From NCBI GenBank assembly GCA_030641535.1, contig DAOWHG010000033.1, positions 1 through 9,859 on the forward strand: a stretch of 9,859 bases of DNA, given 5' to 3'. Source of the DNA: Mycoplasmatota bacterium (lineage in GTDB: Bacteria; Bacillota_I; Bacilli_A; Izemoplasmatales; Izemoplasmataceae). Under the pieces are notes generated by a model that was given only the letters and a program-made list of their open reading frames with translations, did no database searches and was not told the DNA's origin. A program made the position numbers and the translations under genes. How positions within the stretch are numbered: the stretch's first letter is position 1; each line of letters begins with the position of its first letter. This document shows positions 7,033 through 9,859 of this stretch, in pieces.

Positions 7033-7637
7033 TTGTTAAGATATTTGCTGGCCCACTAACATACGACTTTAATAAAGTTTATTCAAGGGATAATGAAGAG
7101 TACATTGTTGGAGTAGATCAAGGGGCATTATTATTACTGCAAAACAACTTACCAATTGATTTAGCTATTGGAGATTTTGACAGTGTTACTGATGAAGAAT
7201 ATGAGCAAATAAAAGCATTTGCCAATGAGACAAAGAAATATCGATCTAGAAAAGATTATACTGATTTATATTTAGCTATTGAGGAAGTTCTCGAAATGGA
7301 ATACCATAAAATAATTATTTATGGAGCAATGGGTGGAAGATTTGATCATAGTTATGCTAATTTGAGTTTATTGAGGTTAGGAAGTATTTCAATAGTTACT
7401 GAAGATGCTACATTGTATGCTCTTCATCCTGGAACTCATAGAATTAGGAATAAACATAAATATATCTCATTCTTTGCACTTGAAGACATATTTGATTTAA
7501 CACTTGAAGGGTTTTTATATGATAAGAAGAATTTTGAGCTATATACTGATGATCCTTTATGCATCTCAAATGAAAAAGAAGGAGTTGTATCATTTTCAGA
7601 GGGATTATTACTAGTTATTCATCAAGATGAAAACTAA
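7029..7637 (+). CDS. thiN: Thiamine pyrophosphokinase
   Basis: A 202-residue cytoplasmic enzyme that transfers pyrophosphate from ATP to thiamine to make the cofactor thiamine diphosphate, the salvage route in organisms that import thiamine. Family motifs are in order: GVDQGA (28-33), AIGDFDS (46-52), RKDYTD (74-79) and GAMGGRFDH (99-107), together forming the metal, ATP and thiamine sites. The C-terminal beta domain (about 130-200) is weaker in conservation, as is usual. Its ATG overlaps the rpe stop in an ATGA junction, so the two are translationally coupled. It is the last gene of the unit and is followed 3 nt later by a palindromic terminator. Thiamine diphosphate also serves transketolase, which uses the Rpe product. 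Confidence 0.95.
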   Translation: MIVKIFAGPLTYDFNKVYSRDNEEYIVGVDQGALLLLQNNLPIDLAIGDFDSVTDEEYEQIKAFANETKKYRSRKDYTDLYLAIEEVLEMEYHKIIIYGAMGGRFDHSYANLSLLRLGSISIVTEDATLYALHPGTHRIRNKHKYISFFALEDIFDLTLEGFLYDKKNFELYTDDPLCISNEKEGVVSFSEGLLLVIHQDEN

Positions 7638-7640
7638 TAA

Positions 7641-7664
7641 AAAAGCACTCAATTGAGTGCTTTT
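7641..7664 (+). terminator. Perfect palindromic terminator after thiN
   Basis: Arms AAAAGCACTC (7641-7650) and GAGTGCTTTT (7655-7664) flank an AATT loop, making a 24-bp perfect palindrome. It begins 3 nt after the thiN stop. Because the A and T runs are symmetric it could stop transcription from either side, which suits the convergent thiN/rpmB arrangement. Confidence 0.9.
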
Positions 7665-7680
7665 CTTATACATATATATT

Positions 7681-7701
7681 AACGAAATAAAAACGAAATA
7701 A
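7681..7701. repeat. Short tandem direct repeat AACGAAATAA x2
   Basis: The 10-mer AACGAAATAA occurs at 7681-7690 and again at 7692-7701, an 11-bp period. It lies between the two convergent terminators. The second copy supplies part of the T-run of the rpmB terminator on the minus strand. No other role is apparent. Confidence 0.5.
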
Positions 7702-7722
7702 AAAAAGCCGATATTATCGGCT
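7693..7722 (-). terminator. Rho-independent terminator of rpmB
   Basis: On the minus strand a GCCGAT/ATCGGC stem (plus-strand positions 7707-7712 and 7716-7721, 3-nt loop) is followed by a run of six to seven T residues opposite 7700-7706. It lies 13 nt past the rpmB stop. Confidence 0.87.
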
Positions 7723-7734
7723 GATATAAGTAAT

Positions 7735-7926
7735 TTAAGCGCGTTTCACAAGTCCGCTTCGTAAAGCTCTTGCAGAAACTAATACTTTTTTAATTGTTCC
7801 ATCTTCTTCAACAATTCTAACCTTTTGAAGGTTTGTTTTCCATTTTCTTTTTGTTGTATGAAGTGAGTGTGAACGATTATTACCACTCATACCTTTTTTT
7901 CCAGTTGCATAACATTCTCTTGACAT
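7735..7926 (-). CDS. rpmB: 50S ribosomal protein L28
   Basis: A 63-residue basic protein matching bL28 in full: MSRECYATGKKG at the start, GNNRSHSLHTTKRKW (15-29), NLQKVRI (32-38) and VSARALRSG (50-58). It is a structural component of the large ribosomal subunit. The ATG is the complement of 7924-7926, with TGGAGGA (complement of 7934-7940) 7 nt upstream. Only one cysteine (C5) is present where zinc-binding L28 forms carry CxxC, so this is a zinc-independent or degenerate-ribbon form. Its reversed orientation between thiN and the fakA region is the same as in Bacillus, which supports the synteny reading. Confidence 0.96.
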   Translation of the reverse strand: MSRECYATGKKGMSGNNRSHSLHTTKRKWKTNLQKVRIVEEDGTIKKVLVSARALRSGLVKRA

Positions 7927-7965
7927 AATTTATTCCTCCAATCATTAGAATTTCAAGCACGTATA

Positions 7966-7993
7966 ATTTTAACACAATATTATTAAAAAGCAA
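7966..7993 (-). promoter_or_regulatory. Candidate promoter of rpmB
   Basis: Read on the minus strand, TTGCTT (complement of 7988-7993) and TAAAAT (complement of 7966-7971) are 16 bp apart, about 40 nt upstream of the rpmB start. The match is moderate and the region is AT-rich, so chance matches are likely. It is the best candidate seen. Confidence 0.4.
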
Positions 7994-8185
7994 GTATTAA
8001 AAGCACTTTTTTTAAATTAATATGTATTTTAGTATATTTAGAATGAAAGGCAGATGATAGTAGTTGAATAGTGCTGAAAAATTAATACTTGAAAAAAAAT
8101 ATTTCTGTAGTTTTTTAGTTATTGTTCAGAATTATTCATTATGTTTTAATTTTATTAATTTAAAAAGACCTTACTAGAGGGGTTT

Positions 8186-8204
8186 TACTTTGATATTCAA
8201 AGTA
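8186..8204. promoter_or_regulatory. Perfect inverted repeat upstream of fakA, FabT-box-like
   Basis: TACTTTGA (8186-8193), TAT, TCAAAGTA (8197-8204) form a perfect 8-bp-arm inverted repeat with a 3-bp centre. The core TTTGA-N3-TCAAA has the same letters and spacing as the box bound by FabT, the MarR-type fatty acid synthesis repressor of streptococci and relatives, recalled as roughly ANTTTGATTATCAAATT. It precedes a fatty acid kinase gene. A TTGATA at 8190-8195 inside it could act as a weak -35. No T-run follows, so it is unlikely to be a terminator. Operator function and the identity of its binder are inferred. Confidence 0.55.
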
Positions 8205-8225
8205 TGAGCGAATATTCATATTAAT
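8203..8225. promoter_or_regulatory. Second operator-like element resembling the tetR operator
   Basis: TATGA (8203-8207) and TCATA (8216-8220) are inverted with 8 bp between. The stretch shares TATGAG, TATTCATAT and CATATTAAT with the operator block before tetR, although the half-site spacing differs (8 bp here, 6 bp there). In AT-rich DNA part of this similarity may be chance. Confidence 0.3.
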
Positions 8226-8255
8226 AAAGCCATTTTTGGCTAAAAGCCTTAACAT

Positions 8256-8284
8256 TTGCAATTATAAAATATGTGTGATAAAAT
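8256..8284 (+). promoter_or_regulatory. Promoter of fakA
   Basis: TTGCAA (8256-8261) and TAAAAT (8279-8284) are separated by 17 bp, and a TG at 8276-8277 gives an extended -10 (TGATAAAAT). Transcription would start near 8291, leaving a leader of about 55 nt before the fakA ATG. The inverted repeat at 8186-8204 ends about 50 bp upstream of the -35. Confidence 0.65.
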
Positions 8285-8345
8285 ATGAAAAGTATTTTAG
8301 TTAAATTATAAATATAGATAAAAATTATAAATTGGAGGAAAAAGT

Positions 8346-9859
8346 ATGAGCTCAACTGTAATTGATAGTAATATGCTTAAACTTCTTATAACAAATGGAA
8401 CAATTGCTTTAAGAAATGATTATCAAAGAATAAATGAATTGAATGTATTCCCTGTGCCAGATGGTGACACAGGAAGTAACATGCAATCAACAATGATGTC
8501 AGGAGTAAAAGCAATTAGGGATTTGGAAGACGGAAACATTGAAAAAGTTTCGAAAGCATTATCAAGAGGACTATTAATGGGGGCTAGAGGGAATAGTGGA
8601 GTTATTTTAAGCCAGTTATTTAGTGGATTTGCAAAAACATTTAAGGGATTAAAAACTATTAACACCTTAGATTTTTTAAATGGATTACAACAGGGAGTTA
8701 AACAAGCATATGGTGCTGTTATTAATCCTGTTGAAGGAACAATCTTAACAGTAGCTAGAGAAGCAGCAGACGTTGCACTTAGATATACTAAGAAAGATTC
8801 GGACCTATTAGAAATATTAGAAATATATGTGAAGGAAGCATATGAATCATTAGAAAGAACACCTGATCTACTTCCAGTATTAAAAGAAGCTGGTGTAATT
8901 GATGCAGGGGCTGCTGGATTTATTGATATTATTGATGGAATGATTTTAGCTCTTAAAGGAGAAATCTTAGAAGATTCTAAATTCGCAACTGTTTCATCAG
9001 TTTCGCATGAAATTCATGCATATGAAGGATCAACTGATTTTGGTTATTGTACTGAATTTATTGTTGATTTAAAAGAAGGATCTAGTTTTGTTAAAGAAGC
9101 CTTCATCACACAAATTTCTACGTTTGGGGATAGCTTAGTAGTTGTAAGTGATGATGAAATCTTAAAAGTACATATCCATACGAAAACACCTGGAGATGTA
9201 TTGAATTATGGACAACAATTTGGTAATTTCGCCACATTGAAAATAGAAAACATGAGTATTCAACATTCTGAAACATTACTTCACACTTCTGGAGATGGAC
9301 ACGATTGTGGACATGATCATTCAGAATTTAAAAAGAAATATGGAATCATCACTGTAGTTAACGGTGAAGGATTAAAAGGAATGTTTAAAGAAATGGGTGT
9401 TTGCTGCGTTATTGAAGGTGGGCAAACAATGAATCCTTCAACTGAAGATTTTATTAATGCAGTAGAATCTATTAACTCTGATCACATTATCATTATTCCT
9501 AATAACGGAAATGTATTGTTAAGTGCTCAAACAGCAGCTAATTATATTAAAGATAGAGATGTCACAGTACTTCCTGCTAAAACAATAGCTCAAGGGTATG
9601 CTTCTCTAACAATGTTTGATGCAAATGCTACTCTTGAAGATAATGTTCGTGAAATGGAAGAGTTAATTAAACACGTTAAATCTGGTGAAGTAACTTACGC
9701 TGTAAGAGATACTGAATATAATGGAGTCAAAATTAAAAAAGACGAATTCATCGGTATTGCTCAAGGAGAAATAGTGACTTCAAACGTTGAAAGAAAAGAT
9801 ACTGTAACAGCGTTATTTGACAGTTTACTTGATGGAGAAAGCGAAATTATTACTGTCAT
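8346..9859 (+). CDS. fakA: Fatty acid kinase FakA (DAK/YloV family), 3' end outside window
   Basis: An open frame from ATG 8346 to the window end gives 504 residues; the family runs to about 550, so the last few dozen are missing. FakA phosphorylates fatty acids held by FakB proteins, giving acyl-phosphates for membrane phospholipid synthesis, and lets cells use exogenous fatty acids. The N-terminal DAK nucleotide-binding domain (about 9-205) has PVPDGDTGSN (36-45, magnesium-binding D39 and D41), GLLMGARGNSGVILSQL (75-91) and PVEGTILTV (128-136). The middle domain carries YCTE (C235) and KVHIHT (H276, H278), which match the zinc residues of Staphylococcus FakA. The C-terminal domain begins near 330 with GGQTMNPSTED (358-368), IIIPNNGN and TYAVRDT. 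GGAGG at 8334-8338 is 7 nt before the ATG. A His/Cys-rich linker (H313, H319, C321, H323, H325) is unusual. Confidence 0.95.
   Translation, partial: MSSTVIDSNMLKLLITNGTIALRNDYQRINELNVFPVPDGDTGSNMQSTMMSGVKAIRDLEDGNIEKVSKALSRGLLMGARGNSGVILSQLFSGFAKTFKGLKTINTLDFLNGLQQGVKQAYGAVINPVEGTILTVAREAADVALRYTKKDSDLLEILEIYVKEAYESLERTPDLLPVLKEAGVIDAGAAGFIDIIDGMILALKGEILEDSKFATVSSVSHEIHAYEGSTDFGYCTEFIVDLKEGSSFVKEAFITQISTFGDSLVVVSDDEILKVHIHTKTPGDVLNYGQQFGNFATLKIENMSIQHSETLLHTSGDGHDCGHDHSEFKKKYGIITVVNGEGLKGMFKEMGVCCVIEGGQTMNPSTEDFINAVESINSDHIIIIPNNGNVLLSAQTAANYIKDRDVTVLPAKTIAQGYASLTMFDANATLEDNVREMEELIKHVKSGEVTYAVRDTEYNGVKIKKDEFIGIAQGEIVTSNVERKDTVTALFDSLLDGESEIITV

Larger units (their letters stand above)
7941..8345. 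other. Intergenic region between rpmB and fakA, no gene seen
   Basis: About 405 bp of very AT-rich sequence separate the divergent rpmB and fakA genes. All frames are broken by stops and no coding sequence resembling Asp23/YloU, the usual fakA neighbour, is recognisable. The left half (about 8000-8160) shows nothing I can name. The right half holds an inverted repeat at 8186-8204, a TATGA/TCATA element at 8203-8220, alternating short stems at 8228-8248 and the fakA promoter at 8256-8284. Such a long control region is unusual beside the tight spacing elsewhere in the window. Confidence 0.7.

Noticed and set aside
8162..8186. Possible terminator hairpin (AAGACC with GGTTTT)
   Set aside because: The stem is only 6 bp with a G-U pair and a 10-nt loop, no proper U-run follows, and no gene ends here.
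8285..8311. Eight-codon leader peptide (ATG 8285 to TAA) before fakA
   Set aside because: It has no Shine-Dalgarno, its ATG overlaps the -10 box and would lie upstream of the predicted transcript start, and it has no regulatory codon bias.
8423..8665. Minus-strand frame opposite the start of fakA
   Set aside because: It is antisense to the DGDTG and GARGNSG region of FakA, which is clearly the real coding strand.
1..9859. CRISPR array, phage, toxin-antitoxin or defence module
   Set aside because: No spaced direct repeats, integrase, nuclease or toxin-like frames were seen; apart from the TetR/ABC cassette all genes are housekeeping.

Overview
The window is AT-rich (roughly 30% GC by eye) and carries a Firmicutes/Mollicutes-type housekeeping cluster. 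TGA ends two genes (rsgA and rpe) and tryptophan is read as TGG throughout, so the standard bacterial code applies, not the Mycoplasma/Spiroplasma code. Strong Shine-Dalgarno sites, the low GC and the gene order suggest an Acholeplasma-, Izemoplasma- or Erysipelotrichia-like lineage. That placement is inference: no rRNA or other phylogenetic marker was available.

Layout, left to right. (1) The 3' part of a short-chain dehydrogenase gene, closely followed by rlmN (23S rRNA/tRNA adenine-C2 methyltransferase), which ends in a rho-independent terminator. (2) A strong sigma-A-type promoter overlapped by inverted repeats drives a TetR-family regulator, an ABC transporter ATPase and a large FtsX-type permease. 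(3) With only 11 nt after the permease, rsgA (30S-assembly GTPase) follows, then rpe (ribulose-phosphate 3-epimerase) and thiN (thiamine pyrophosphokinase), ending in a perfect palindromic terminator. (4) rpmB (ribosomal protein L28) lies convergently on the minus strand with its own terminator. (5) An intergenic region of about 420 bp holds several inverted repeats and a good promoter. (6) fakA (fatty acid kinase, DAK domain) runs off the right edge.

The backbone rlmN - rsgA - rpe - thiN - rpmB(reverse) - fakA matches the conserved Bacillus order (yloN-prpC-prkC-cpgA-rpe-thiN-spoVM-rpmB-yloU-yloV). Two things differ. A TetR/ABC export cassette occupies the place of prpC-prkC (phosphatase and Ser/Thr kinase), and the asp23-like yloU gene is missing before fakA. 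No terminator or obvious promoter separates the permease from rsgA. The housekeeping genes rsgA-rpe-thiN may therefore be read from the TetR-controlled promoter, at least in part.

The points most worth a second look are: the rsgA reading frame, whose conserved N-terminus and ideal Shine-Dalgarno point to an ATT start codon; the cassette substitution and its transcriptional coupling; and a perfect 19-bp inverted repeat upstream of fakA whose core matches the spacing of the FabT fatty-acid repressor box. I saw no CRISPR array, tRNA, rRNA, insertion sequence or defence system.
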